Of a stretch of 64,000 nt of DNA, positions 9,038 to 17,265 are shown piece after piece. The stretch covers positions 14,799 through 78,798 of the forward strand of contig JAEYQM010000061.1 of the NCBI GenBank assembly GCA_023410025.1, written 5' to 3'. Position numbers and translations under genes: made by a program. The number at the start of each line of letters is the position of its first letter. Position 1 is the stretch's first letter. The notes under the pieces are model-generated. The model saw only the letters and a program-made list of their open reading frames with translations. It was not told the DNA's origin and did no database searches. Origin of the DNA: Bacillota bacterium. GTDB lineage: Bacteria; Bacillota_I; Bacilli_A; ML615J-28; CAG-698.

Positions 9038-9754
9038 TTGAAACGAATTGTATTGAAAATTAGTGGCGAGGCACTTGCATATGATAATTCAAAAGGAATT
9101 GATCATAGAAAGGTAAATAACATCGCTAAAGAAATTAAAGCTTTACATGATTTAGGTGATATAGAATTATGTGTGGTTGTTGGTGCAGGAAATATTTGGA
9201 GAGGTAGAGACGCAGAAGATAGTGGAATGGATCGTTCTAGTGCAGATTACATGGGAATGATTGCAACAATATTAAATGCTCTAGCTATTCAAAATTCATT
9301 AGAAGCATTAGGTCTTGAAACAAGAACTATGACTTCCCTTGCAATTCCAAGTGTTGCTGAACCTTACATTAGACGTAAAGCACTTAGTCACTTAGATAAA
9401 GGATTGATAATCATCTTTGGTGGTGGAAATGGAATTCCTTTCTTCTCTACTGATACAACAGCAGCTTTAAGAAGTGCTGAACTAGGAAGTAAACTAATAC
9501 TTATGGCTAAAAATGGTGTAGACGGTGTTTATGATTCGGACCCAAGAAGTAATCCAAATGCGAAAAAGTACACAAAACTTACGCATAAGGAAGTTATTGA
9601 AAAACATTTAAATGTTATGGATTTAACAGCAGCAACTTTATGCCTTGAAAATGATATTGACATCGTAGTATTTGATATGAATGTTCAAGGAAATATAAGA
9701 AAAGCGGCAATTGACCCTTCAATTGGAACGCTAATAACAAATAAAAAGGAGTAA
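9038..9754 (+). CDS. pyrH: Uridylate kinase
   Basis: UMP kinase of the amino acid kinase family, forming UDP. Motifs: KRIVLKISGEAL at the N-terminus, VVGAGNIWRGR in the phosphate-binding region, IFGGGNGIPFFSTDTTAALRSAE and the MAKNGVDGVYDSDPR nucleotide site. 238 residues is typical. The start is TTG at 9038, nine bases after AGGGG; no ATG or GTG lies nearby. Five bases separate it from frr. Confidence 0.96.
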   Translation: MKRIVLKISGEALAYDNSKGIDHRKVNNIAKEIKALHDLGDIELCVVVGAGNIWRGRDAEDSGMDRSSADYMGMIATILNALAIQNSLEALGLETRTMTSLAIPSVAEPYIRRKALSHLDKGLIIIFGGGNGIPFFSTDTTAALRSAELGSKLILMAKNGVDGVYDSDPRSNPNAKKYTKLTHKEVIEKHLNVMDLTAATLCLENDIDIVVFDMNVQGNIRKAAIDPSIGTLITNKKE

Positions 9755-9759
9755 TTAAT

Positions 9760-10317
9760 ATGCCACAAACAATTATCGCTACATGCGAGCAAAGAATGGA
9801 AAAAGCTGTTGAGGCTTTAGTTAAAGAATTTGCTTTAATCAGAACAAGTAGAGCAAATCCTGCAGTATTAAATTCTGTTCAAGTATCATATTATGGGGCT
9901 TTAACGCCATTAAACCAAATTGCACAAATTTCTGTTCCTGAACCACAAATATTAATGATTAAACCATTTGATAAATCAATCTTAAAAGAAGTTGAAAAAG
10001 CTATTCAAATGGCTGACTTAAATTTAGTTCCTCAAAATGATGGAAGTGTTGTTAGAATTGTATTTCCAGCATTAACAGAAGCTAGAAGAAAAGAACTTGT
10101 TAAAGATGTGAAGTCAAAGGCAGAAAATGCTAAAGTTGCAGTTCGTAACATCAGAAGAGATGCAGTTGATCAACTTAAAAAGTTAGAAAAAGACAGTTTA
10201 ATTACTGAAGATGATCTAAAAAAGAAAACTGATGAAGTTCAAAAAATAACTGATAAATTCATTGATAAAATGGATGTACTTGCTAAAGATAAAGATAAGA
10301 GTATAATGGAGATTTAA
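9760..10317 (+). CDS. frr: Ribosome recycling factor
   Basis: Splits post-termination ribosomes with EF-G. The family core is clear: EFALIRTSRANPAVLNSVQVSYYG, LNQIAQISVPEPQILMIKPFDKS and VRNIRRDAVDQLKKLEKDSLITEDDLK. 185 residues is standard. AAAAGGAG precedes the ATG. It is paired with pyrH, as is common. Confidence 0.97.
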   Translation: MPQTIIATCEQRMEKAVEALVKEFALIRTSRANPAVLNSVQVSYYGALTPLNQIAQISVPEPQILMIKPFDKSILKEVEKAIQMADLNLVPQNDGSVVRIVFPALTEARRKELVKDVKSKAENAKVAVRNIRRDAVDQLKKLEKDSLITEDDLKKKTDEVQKITDKFIDKMDVLAKDKDKSIMEI

Positions 10318-10347
10318 GAGTGTGAGGATTTCTTCATACTCTTTTAA
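10316..10347 (+). terminator. Candidate terminator after frr
   Basis: Stem AAGAGTGTGA / TCATACTCTT (10316-10325, 10334-10343) with one G-T pair, eight-base loop and a short T tract. The T run is weak, so termination may be partial. Confidence 0.6.
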
Positions 10348-10366
10348 CTATATTTTAAGGTTCGTT

Positions 10367-10375
10367 TGATAAAAT
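10367..10375 (+). promoter_or_regulatory. Candidate extended -10 for uppS
   Basis: TGATAAAAT at 10367-10375 fits the TGn-extended -10 pattern. No good -35 is visible. It lies right after the frr hairpin. Confidence 0.45.
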
Positions 10376-10388
10376 TTAGGAGTAAAAC

Positions 10389-11078
10389 ATGGAAACTAAT
10401 TATTTACCACATCATGTTGCCATTATTATGGATGGTAATGGTAGGTGGGCTCAAAAACGAGGCTTACCAAGGAACTTTGGACATAAAAAAGGTGCTCAAA
10501 GATTAATTAATATTGTTAAGTATGCAAACAAACTAAATATTAAATATTTAACTGTATTTGCCTTTTCAACAGAGAATTGGAAAAGACCTGAACAGGAAGT
10601 TAATTATTTAATGAAACTACCTTTTGAGTTTTTAAATAAACTTGAAAGTGAGTTTAATAAATTGGATATTAAAATTAGTATTGTTGGTTTTAAAGAAAAT
10701 CTTCCTATTGATGTTGTTAATAAAATTAATGAAATTGAAGAAAAAACTAAAAATAATAATGGTTTACACTTTAATGTTGCATTTAATTATGGCAGCCAAG
10801 ATGAAATAATTAATACGGTTAATTATTTAGTAGATAATAATATTAAGGTAAATAAGGAAAACTTTAGTCAATATTTATTAACTAAAGAGCTTCCAGATGT
10901 TGATTTTTTAATCAGAACAAGTGGGGAATTCCGTTTAAGTAATTTTTTATTATGGCAAATAGCATATAGTGAATTATACTTTACAGATACCTTATGGCCT
11001 GATTTTTCCAACAAACATTTTGATAAAGCATTAGATGAATATAGGAAACGAGATCGTCGTTTCGGAGGACTAAAGTGA
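10389..11078 (+). CDS. uppS: Isoprenyl transferase (undecaprenyl diphosphate synthase)
   Basis: cis-Prenyltransferase that makes the C55 carrier lipid for cell-wall polymers. The catalytic start HHVAIIMDGNGRWAQKRGL carries the conserved Asp. Further motifs are FAFSTENWKRP and DFLIRTSGEFRLSNFLLWQIAYSELYF. 229 residues is usual. TTAGGAG precedes the ATG. The stop overlaps the cdsA start codon, forming a tight uppS-cdsA-dxr-rseP-proS cluster. Confidence 0.96.
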   Translation: METNYLPHHVAIIMDGNGRWAQKRGLPRNFGHKKGAQRLINIVKYANKLNIKYLTVFAFSTENWKRPEQEVNYLMKLPFEFLNKLESEFNKLDIKISIVGFKENLPIDVVNKINEIEEKTKNNNGLHFNVAFNYGSQDEIINTVNYLVDNNIKVNKENFSQYLLTKELPDVDFLIRTSGEFRLSNFLLWQIAYSELYFTDTLWPDFSNKHFDKALDEYRKRDRRFGGLK

Positions 11079-11980
11079 AAAAAAGAATAATTACAGGTGC
11101 TGTTTTAGTTGCAATATTTGTTCCAGCTGTTTATTTTGGTGGCATATTTTTTCTAACATTAGGCATTTTATTAAGTATGATCGCCTCATTTGAAATGATG
11201 AATATGTTATATACAAAAGGTCCAGCTATTAAAAAAATAAGGTTTTTAGTACCAGTTTTATCTGGGATTATTGTTTTTTTATCTTATAATGCATCAATTC
11301 ACTTTCCAGAAAAGATGATTTATCATTTTTGGGTTGTATCGTTTTTTGTGGCTTCTATAATACTAATACTAACGATACTTATATTTACTAAAGGATCAAC
11401 TGCAGGTGATATGATGGGTAGTGTTATGACTTTAGTATATTGTGGCTTAATAATGAGCTATGTTATAAGCATTATGTATATGAAACCAATTAGTAATGTT
11501 GATTATATAAATAATAATATATTAGGTGGAAGAAGTTTTGCTTACTTAATTGCAATTGTTGCAACAACAGATACAGCGGCATACTTTTTTGGATCAAAAT
11601 TTGGTAAACGCCGTTTAGCTCCCGAGATTAGCCCAAAAAAATCAGTTGAGGGTGCTATTGCTGGTTTAATATGTGGATCAATAATAGGTGTTTTATGTGC
11701 CTTTTTATTCCAAATTATTACTTTTGCAAATGATGTTTCTTTATTTAAAAAACTAAATGTAATTGCTGTAGTATTTGTAATTTCACTATTACTTTCAGCA
11801 AGTGTACAAATTGGAGATCTAGTTGCATCAAAGTTAAAAAGAAGTTATGAAATTAAAGACTTTGGTAATATCTTCCCGGGACATGGGGGAGTACTTGACC
11901 GCTTTGATTCATTGATTTTTGCTGGTGCTGTATATTATGTATTTGTTCAATTTGTTCAATTAGTTATATTAGGGGCATAA
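11075..11980 (+). CDS. cdsA: Phosphatidate cytidylyltransferase
   Basis: Makes CDP-diacylglycerol from phosphatidic acid and CTP at the membrane. The CdsA signature is intact near the C-terminus as LKRSYEIKDFGNIFPGHGG followed by VLDRFDS. About eight hydrophobic segments are seen. The start is GTG at 11075, overlapping the uppS stop and placed after GGAGG. 301 residues. Confidence 0.95.
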   Translation: MKKRIITGAVLVAIFVPAVYFGGIFFLTLGILLSMIASFEMMNMLYTKGPAIKKIRFLVPVLSGIIVFLSYNASIHFPEKMIYHFWVVSFFVASIILILTILIFTKGSTAGDMMGSVMTLVYCGLIMSYVISIMYMKPISNVDYINNNILGGRSFAYLIAIVATTDTAAYFFGSKFGKRRLAPEISPKKSVEGAIAGLICGSIIGVLCAFLFQIITFANDVSLFKKLNVIAVVFVISLLLSASVQIGDLVASKLKRSYEIKDFGNIFPGHGGVLDRFDSLIFAGAVYYVFVQFVQLVILGA

Positions 11981-11982
11981 GT

Positions 11983-13125
11983 ATGAATATATATTTACTT
12001 GGAGCGACAGGTTCAATTGGAACACAAGTTCTAGAAGTAATAAAAGGAAATAATTATAGAGTAAAATCGATTAGTGTTGGTAAAAATATTAAAAGAGCAA
12101 TTGAAATAATTAATGAATTTAATCCTGAATTTGTAAGTTGTATTAATCAATTAGATATGATTAATCTTATAAATATGTATCCAAATATAAAGTTTGGTTA
12201 TGGAGACAAAGGTTTAGTTGATGCAGCAACTTATTCAGATGAAGAAGGATTTTTAATAAACGCTGTAGTTGGTGTTGCTGGTTTAATCCCAACAATTGAA
12301 GCTATTAAAAAAGGTAGAAATATTTTACTAGCTAATAAAGAAACTTTGGTTGTCGGTGGAGAAATTGTTACTAAACTAGCAAAAGATAATAATGTTAAGT
12401 TATTCCCAATTGACAGTGAACATAGTGCTATTCTACAATCTCTACAAGGCTATAATAAAGATGATATAAATAAAATCATTATTACAGCAAGTGGGGGAAC
12501 ATTTAGAAATAGAACTAGAGAACAACTAATTAATGTAAGTGTTGAAGAAACTCTAAAACATCCTAACTGGTCAATGGGTAAAAAAATTACCATTGATTCA
12601 GCAACAATGGTTAATAAAGGTTTAGAAGTAATTGAAGCACATTATTTGTTTGATATTGATTATGATAAAATAGAAACAATTATTCATAAAGAAAGTATTA
12701 TTCATTCAATGGTCGAATATAAAGATAAGACTGTTATCGCTCAATTATCTGTTCCTGATATGAAAATACCAATTCAATATGCTCTAACATACCCTAGAAA
12801 ATTAGATATAAATAATTTTGAAACTTTAAATCTATTAAAAGTAAAAAGTCTTACATTTGAAGAAATGAATTTTGATAGATTTCCTTTAATTAGACTTGCT
12901 TACCATGTTGGAAAAGTTGGGGGCTTATTACCTACAGTATATAATGCAAGTAATGAAGTCGCAGTTGATTTATTTATAAGAGGGAAAATAGAATTTCTTG
13001 AAATCGAAACTATTATATTTAATGCAGTTGGTGAAGTTATTAATATTCAAAATCCATCAATTGATGATATAATAAAAACAGATAAAATTGTGAGAGAAAA
13101 GATTATACGAAAGTATGATTCATAG
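11983..13125 (+). CDS. dxr: 1-deoxy-D-xylulose-5-phosphate reductoisomerase
   Basis: Second enzyme of the MEP isoprenoid pathway, making 2-C-methyl-D-erythritol 4-phosphate. NADPH site GATGSIG, LLANKETLVVGGE, metal and substrate residues in PIDSEHSAILQSLQG, TASGGTFRNR, and LKHPNWSMGKKITIDSATM with HKESIIHSMVEY. 380 residues is standard. Two bases separate it from cdsA. ispD and ispF lie at 45-46 kb, so the organism evidently makes isoprenoids by this route. Confidence 0.97.
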   Translation: MNIYLLGATGSIGTQVLEVIKGNNYRVKSISVGKNIKRAIEIINEFNPEFVSCINQLDMINLINMYPNIKFGYGDKGLVDAATYSDEEGFLINAVVGVAGLIPTIEAIKKGRNILLANKETLVVGGEIVTKLAKDNNVKLFPIDSEHSAILQSLQGYNKDDINKIIITASGGTFRNRTREQLINVSVEETLKHPNWSMGKKITIDSATMVNKGLEVIEAHYLFDIDYDKIETIIHKESIIHSMVEYKDKTVIAQLSVPDMKIPIQYALTYPRKLDINNFETLNLLKVKSLTFEEMNFDRFPLIRLAYHVGKVGGLLPTVYNASNEVAVDLFIRGKIEFLEIETIIFNAVGEVINIQNPSIDDIIKTDKIVREKIIRKYDS

Positions 13126-13139
13126 AAAGGAATGAATTT

Positions 13140-14738
13140 ATGGATGCTTTAATAGGAATTATTGCGTTTCTATTTGTATTGGGATTAATTGTCGTTATTC
13201 ATGAGTTTGGACATTTTATATTTGCTAGAAGAGTAAATATTTTGTGTCGCGAATTTGCTTTTGGTATGGGTCCACTTGTTTATAAAAAGAAAAAAGGAGA
13301 AACTCTATATTCAATTAGAGCTCTACCTATTGGTGGATTTTGTGCAATAGCAGGTGAAGAAGTTGAAAATAATCCACTCGCTAATTTACAAACAATTCGA
13401 GTAGATATGGAAAATGACGTCATTAAAAAAATATATGTCGACCCAAAGAATACTGTTTTTAATGATAAAAAAGAATATAAATTAATTAGCTATGAATTAT
13501 TTGATGAAAAAAATACTGGTGATTTATTCATGGTATTAGAATCTAATGGAGAGGAAATTAAATATGCAGTTGACCCACAAGCTATGTTTGTACTTGCTAA
13601 GACTGAATATCAAATTGCTCCATATAATAGAACAATTGGTTCAAAAAGAAAAAGAGATAGAGCTTTAGTAATTTTTGGTGGACCATTAATGAACTTTCTA
13701 TTAGCAATAGTTGTATTCTTTATTGCTGGTTTAATTACTGGATTTCCTGATCCTAATACTAAAACTTTAGGTGTGGTAACTGAGGATACACCTTCATACC
13801 ATGCGGGTTTAAGGGAAAATGATCAAATAATTTCTTTAAAAAATGGTGATTTATTTGTAGAAATAGAAAAATGGAGTGATGTATCAAACTTCATGTCTAA
13901 ATATACAAATGGAAATTATAATGGAAAAATCTCTGTTACGTATTTACGTGATGGAAAACAATTTGAGACACTAGTAAATCCACAGATTGCTATCTATTCA
14001 GCGGGCATATTTAGTGACTTTAAAAAAGATGGTGTATTTATATTATCTGCATCAGGAAAAGCCAGTGTTGCTGGTCTTGTTGAAGGTGATGAAATTATTA
14101 GAGTTAATGGTGTTATGGTATCTTCATGGAAAGAAGTGTACACAACATTTGCAAATAATCTAAATGGTGATGAAGTAAATTTAGAAATATTACGTAAAGG
14201 TGATATTAAAGAAATTACTGTTAAGCCATATTCTAAAAATGTAATGGACTCACAAAAGTCTTTATCTGGTGATATTGTACCGATTGCAAAACTTGCAATT
14301 GGTGTATCGCAAGAATACAAATTCAGTTTACCAAAGAGCGTTAGTTATTCATTTAGCCAAACTTTTTCATCAGCTGGATTAGTATTTAAAACATTTAAAT
14401 TATTACTTTCAAAGAATAATAATGAAGTGGGTGTTGATGATTTATCTAGTTTCCTAGGAATTTATCAATTATCAAAAAGTGTGGCTATAAACATTGGATT
14501 TGTTGGATTATTAAATTTAATTGGTTTATTAAGTGTCAATGTAGGTTTATTAAACTTATTACCTATTCCAGCACTTGATGGTGGAAGATTAGTATTTATA
14601 GGATATGAAGCTATTACTAAGAAAAAACCAAACCCAAAAGTAGAAACAATACTAATTACAGTAACAATGTTTATACTATTTGCTTTTATGATTTTTGCGT
14701 TTTATAATGATATATTGAGAATGATCGGAGTGAAATAA
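13140..14738 (+). CDS. rseP: RseP-type site-2 intramembrane zinc metalloprotease
   Basis: Membrane M50 protease. The first transmembrane segment holds VVIHEFGHFIFARR (HExxH), and the C-terminal one holds LLPIPALDGGRLVF with the third zinc ligand Asp. Two PDZ-like domains lie between (GVVTEDTPSYHAGLRENDQIISL and ILSASGKASVAGLVEGDEIIRVNG). At 532 residues it is about 100 longer than typical. The extra part follows IGGFCAIAGEEVENNPL (about residues 80-165) before the IFGGPLMNFLLA helix. It sits in the usual cdsA-dxr-rseP-proS order. It may process anti-sigma factors or leftover signal peptides; no substrate is identified. Confidence 0.94.
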   Translation: MDALIGIIAFLFVLGLIVVIHEFGHFIFARRVNILCREFAFGMGPLVYKKKKGETLYSIRALPIGGFCAIAGEEVENNPLANLQTIRVDMENDVIKKIYVDPKNTVFNDKKEYKLISYELFDEKNTGDLFMVLESNGEEIKYAVDPQAMFVLAKTEYQIAPYNRTIGSKRKRDRALVIFGGPLMNFLLAIVVFFIAGLITGFPDPNTKTLGVVTEDTPSYHAGLRENDQIISLKNGDLFVEIEKWSDVSNFMSKYTNGNYNGKISVTYLRDGKQFETLVNPQIAIYSAGIFSDFKKDGVFILSASGKASVAGLVEGDEIIRVNGVMVSSWKEVYTTFANNLNGDEVNLEILRKGDIKEITVKPYSKNVMDSQKSLSGDIVPIAKLAIGVSQEYKFSLPKSVSYSFSQTFSSAGLVFKTFKLLLSKNNNEVGVDDLSSFLGIYQLSKSVAINIGFVGLLNLIGLLSVNVGLLNLLPIPALDGGRLVFIGYEAITKKKPNPKVETILITVTMFILFAFMIFAFYNDILRMIGVK

Positions 14739-14739
14739 T

Positions 14740-15984
14740 TTGAAACAAAGTTTATTATTTGTTCCAACTTTAAGAGAGATGCCTAAAGATGCTGAAATAG
14801 CAAGTCATAAGATATTACTTAAAGGTGGATATGTAAAACAACATGCAGCAGGAATATATTCATATCTTCCACTTGCATATCGTGTAATTAAGAAGATTGA
14901 AAAAATAGTTAGAGAAGAACTAGATAAAATTGGATGTAGTGAACTTCTAATGCCAGCATTACAACCTAAAGATTTATGGATTGAATCTGGACGTTGGGAA
15001 GTTTATGGAAAAGAATTAATGAGATTGACAGATCGTCATGAACGTGAATTTGCTTTGGGGCCTACTCATGAAGAAGTAATAACAGCAATCACACGTGACC
15101 ATCTAAATAGCTATAAAAAATTACCAGTTGCCTTATATCAAATTCAAACTAAATTTAGAGATGAATTTAGACCAAGATTTGGTTTAATGCGTGGTCGTGA
15201 ATTTATCATGAAGGACTTATATACTTTCCATGTAAATGAAGAAGATTTAGATGTTTGGTACGCCAAAGTTAGAAATGCATATATTAACATTCTTGATCGT
15301 TTAGGATTAAAATATCGTATAGTTGGTGCTGCTAGTGGTCAAATTGGTGGTTCATCAAGTGAAGAATTTATGGTACTTTGTGATATTGGCGAAGACTTAA
15401 TTGCTTATAGTGATTCAAGTGATTTTGCAAACAATGTTGAACTTTGCAACTTAAATGTTGGTGATCCTTCTCCTGATGGTAAAGGAACAATCAAACATGC
15501 AAAGGGTATTGAAGTTGGACATATTTTTAAACTTGGAACTAAATACTCTCAACCAATGAAACTAAATTTTGTTGATATTGATGGACAAAAGAAACCTGTA
15601 GTAATGGGGTGCTACGGTATTGGTATTAGTAGATTACTTATGGCTATTCTTGAACAACACAATGTTGATTTAAAAGTTACTTGGCCAAAAGAAGTATCTC
15701 CATTTGCAATTCATGTTTTACCATTAGATAAACCAGATACATTGGGTTATAATGAAGCAGTTAAGTTATATGAAGGTTTAATGAACTCTGGTTATGAAGT
15801 TTTACTTGATGATCGTAGTGAAACTGCTGGTGTTAAATTTAATGATGCTGATTTAATAGGTTGTAAATATCGTTTAGTTGTTGGTAAAAAAATCTCTGAA
15901 GGTCTTGTTGAAATTAAAAACATTGAAACAGACTCAACAGATTTAATCAATGTATCTGAAGTATTAAACTATAAATTTATTTAA
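14740..15984 (+). CDS. proS: Proline--tRNA ligase lacking the INS editing domain
   Basis: Class II synthetase that charges tRNA-Pro. Catalytic motifs are intact: QTKFRDEFRPRFGLMRGREFIMKD (motif 2) and GCYGIGISRLLMA (motif 3), with a C-terminal anticodon-binding domain. At 414 residues it is about 150 shorter than the usual bacterial ProRS. The gap falls exactly where the INS cis-editing domain normally sits: EEFMVLCDIGEDLIAYSDSS leads within about 40 residues to KGIEVGHIFKLG. Proofreading of Ala-tRNA-Pro would have to come from a separate enzyme. The start is TTG at 14740, preceded by CGGAGTG; the gene follows rseP by one base. Confidence 0.95.
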   Translation: MKQSLLFVPTLREMPKDAEIASHKILLKGGYVKQHAAGIYSYLPLAYRVIKKIEKIVREELDKIGCSELLMPALQPKDLWIESGRWEVYGKELMRLTDRHEREFALGPTHEEVITAITRDHLNSYKKLPVALYQIQTKFRDEFRPRFGLMRGREFIMKDLYTFHVNEEDLDVWYAKVRNAYINILDRLGLKYRIVGAASGQIGGSSSEEFMVLCDIGEDLIAYSDSSDFANNVELCNLNVGDPSPDGKGTIKHAKGIEVGHIFKLGTKYSQPMKLNFVDIDGQKKPVVMGCYGIGISRLLMAILEQHNVDLKVTWPKEVSPFAIHVLPLDKPDTLGYNEAVKLYEGLMNSGYEVLLDDRSETAGVKFNDADLIGCKYRLVVGKKISEGLVEIKNIETDSTDLINVSEVLNYKFI

Positions 15985-15989
15985 ATTTG

Positions 15990-15998
15990 TGGTATAAT
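15990..15998 (+). promoter_or_regulatory. Extended -10 for nagA
   Basis: TGGTATAAT at 15990-15998, just past the proS stop. The -35 region is poor, as expected for an extended -10 promoter. Confidence 0.65.
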
Positions 15999-16026
15999 TA
16001 TTATATAGGATACGAGGAGATATAAA

Positions 16027-17172
16027 ATGATAAAGGGATATAATCAATCTAATATTTATGTGGAAGGTTTAGGAATTGTCAAAAAGACAATTAAAATTAA
16101 AAATGGAAAGATTGCTGAAATCACTGATGAAGTAGATAGCAGTCTACCAACACTAGATGAAAAACTAATTGTTGTACCTGGATTTATTGATAAACATATC
16201 CATGGAGCAAATCATTCTGATGGTATGTATGATACTGAAGAAGATATCTTAAACATTGCAAAGACAATTGCTCAAGAAGGTGTATCATCTTTCTTAGTTA
16301 CAACAATGACTCAAACTAAAGAAAAAATTACAGCTGCTCTAGCAAATATTAAAAACTATATTGAAGCAGATAAAACAGAAGGTGCCCAAGCAATTGGTAT
16401 ACATTTAGAAGGACCATTCATTTGTACGAAATTCAAAGGTGCCCAAGTTGAAGAATGTATCGTACCTTGTGATGTTGAAACATTTAAGTATTATCAAGAA
16501 GTAAGTGGACATAATATTAAACAAGTAACCTTAGCATATGAAGAAAATGGTAAAGAACTTGTAAAATACTTAAAGGAAACTAATGTAGTTGCAAGTATTG
16601 GTCATACTAATGCAACAAGTGAAGAAGCATTTGAAGGGTTTGAAATGGGAATTACTAGTGCAACCCATACTTACAATGCGATGAGAGGAATCCATCACCG
16701 TGAAGTTGGTACACTTGGAGCAGTTCTATTAGCAGACAATGTATATGCCGAATTAATTCCAGACTTAATCCATGTTTCAGGAAATGCAATTAAGTTATTA
16801 TTTAAATGTAAAGGTAAAGATCAAGTTATTGCTATTACTGATGGTATAGAATCAAAACATTTACCTGAAGGAATGTATCATTTAGGTGGTCAAGAAGTAT
16901 TTGTTAAGAATGGTGAAGCTCGTCTACATGATGGAACATTAGCTGGATCAACATTATACATGAATGTTGGATTACATAATTTAAAAAATGTTATGAAATT
17001 AACAGTTGAAGAAACTGTCGATTTAGCAACTAAAAACCCCGCAATTAACTTAGGTATATATGATATAAAAGGAAGTATTGCAGTAGGAAAAGATGCCGAC
17101 CTTGCCGTTATTGATGAAGACTTCAATGTTTACGCAACTATTAACCGAGGAAATGTAATTTTTAATAAATGA
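16027..17172 (+). CDS. nagA: N-acetylglucosamine-6-phosphate deacetylase
   Basis: Amidohydrolase that converts GlcNAc-6-P to GlcN-6-P and acetate. Metal and substrate motifs: GFIDKHIHGANHSDGM, GIHLEGPFI (catalytic metal Glu), IGHTNAT, THTYNAMRGIHHRE and the general-base Asp in AITDGIESKHL, then LAGSTLYM. 381 residues is normal. The ATG follows CGAGGAG. It ends with TGA, supporting the standard code. Together with the GH18 protein at 57.4 kb it suggests use of GlcNAc from chitin or cell walls. No nagB is seen nearby. Confidence 0.95.
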   Translation: MIKGYNQSNIYVEGLGIVKKTIKIKNGKIAEITDEVDSSLPTLDEKLIVVPGFIDKHIHGANHSDGMYDTEEDILNIAKTIAQEGVSSFLVTTMTQTKEKITAALANIKNYIEADKTEGAQAIGIHLEGPFICTKFKGAQVEECIVPCDVETFKYYQEVSGHNIKQVTLAYEENGKELVKYLKETNVVASIGHTNATSEEAFEGFEMGITSATHTYNAMRGIHHREVGTLGAVLLADNVYAELIPDLIHVSGNAIKLLFKCKGKDQVIAITDGIESKHLPEGMYHLGGQEVFVKNGEARLHDGTLAGSTLYMNVGLHNLKNVMKLTVEETVDLATKNPAINLGIYDIKGSIAVGKDADLAVIDEDFNVYATINRGNVIFNK

Positions 17173-17179
17173 AACATAT

Positions 17180-17208
17180 AACTTATAGCTAAATGCTATG
17201 AGTTTTTT
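17180..17208 (+). terminator. Terminator after nagA
   Basis: Stem AACTTATAGC / GCTATGAGTT (17180-17189, 17195-17204) with one G-T pair, then a T run. Confidence 0.8.
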
Positions 17209-17236
17209 ATTTAGTGTTTTAAATAAATCTAATTTA

Positions 17237-17245
17237 TGGTATAAT
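17237..17245 (+). promoter_or_regulatory. Extended -10 for the GHL10 glycosidase gene
   Basis: TGGTATAAT at 17237-17245 between the nagA terminator and the next ribosome binding site. No strong -35. Confidence 0.65.
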
Positions 17246-17265
17246 AAATATAAATAGGAGGAATT

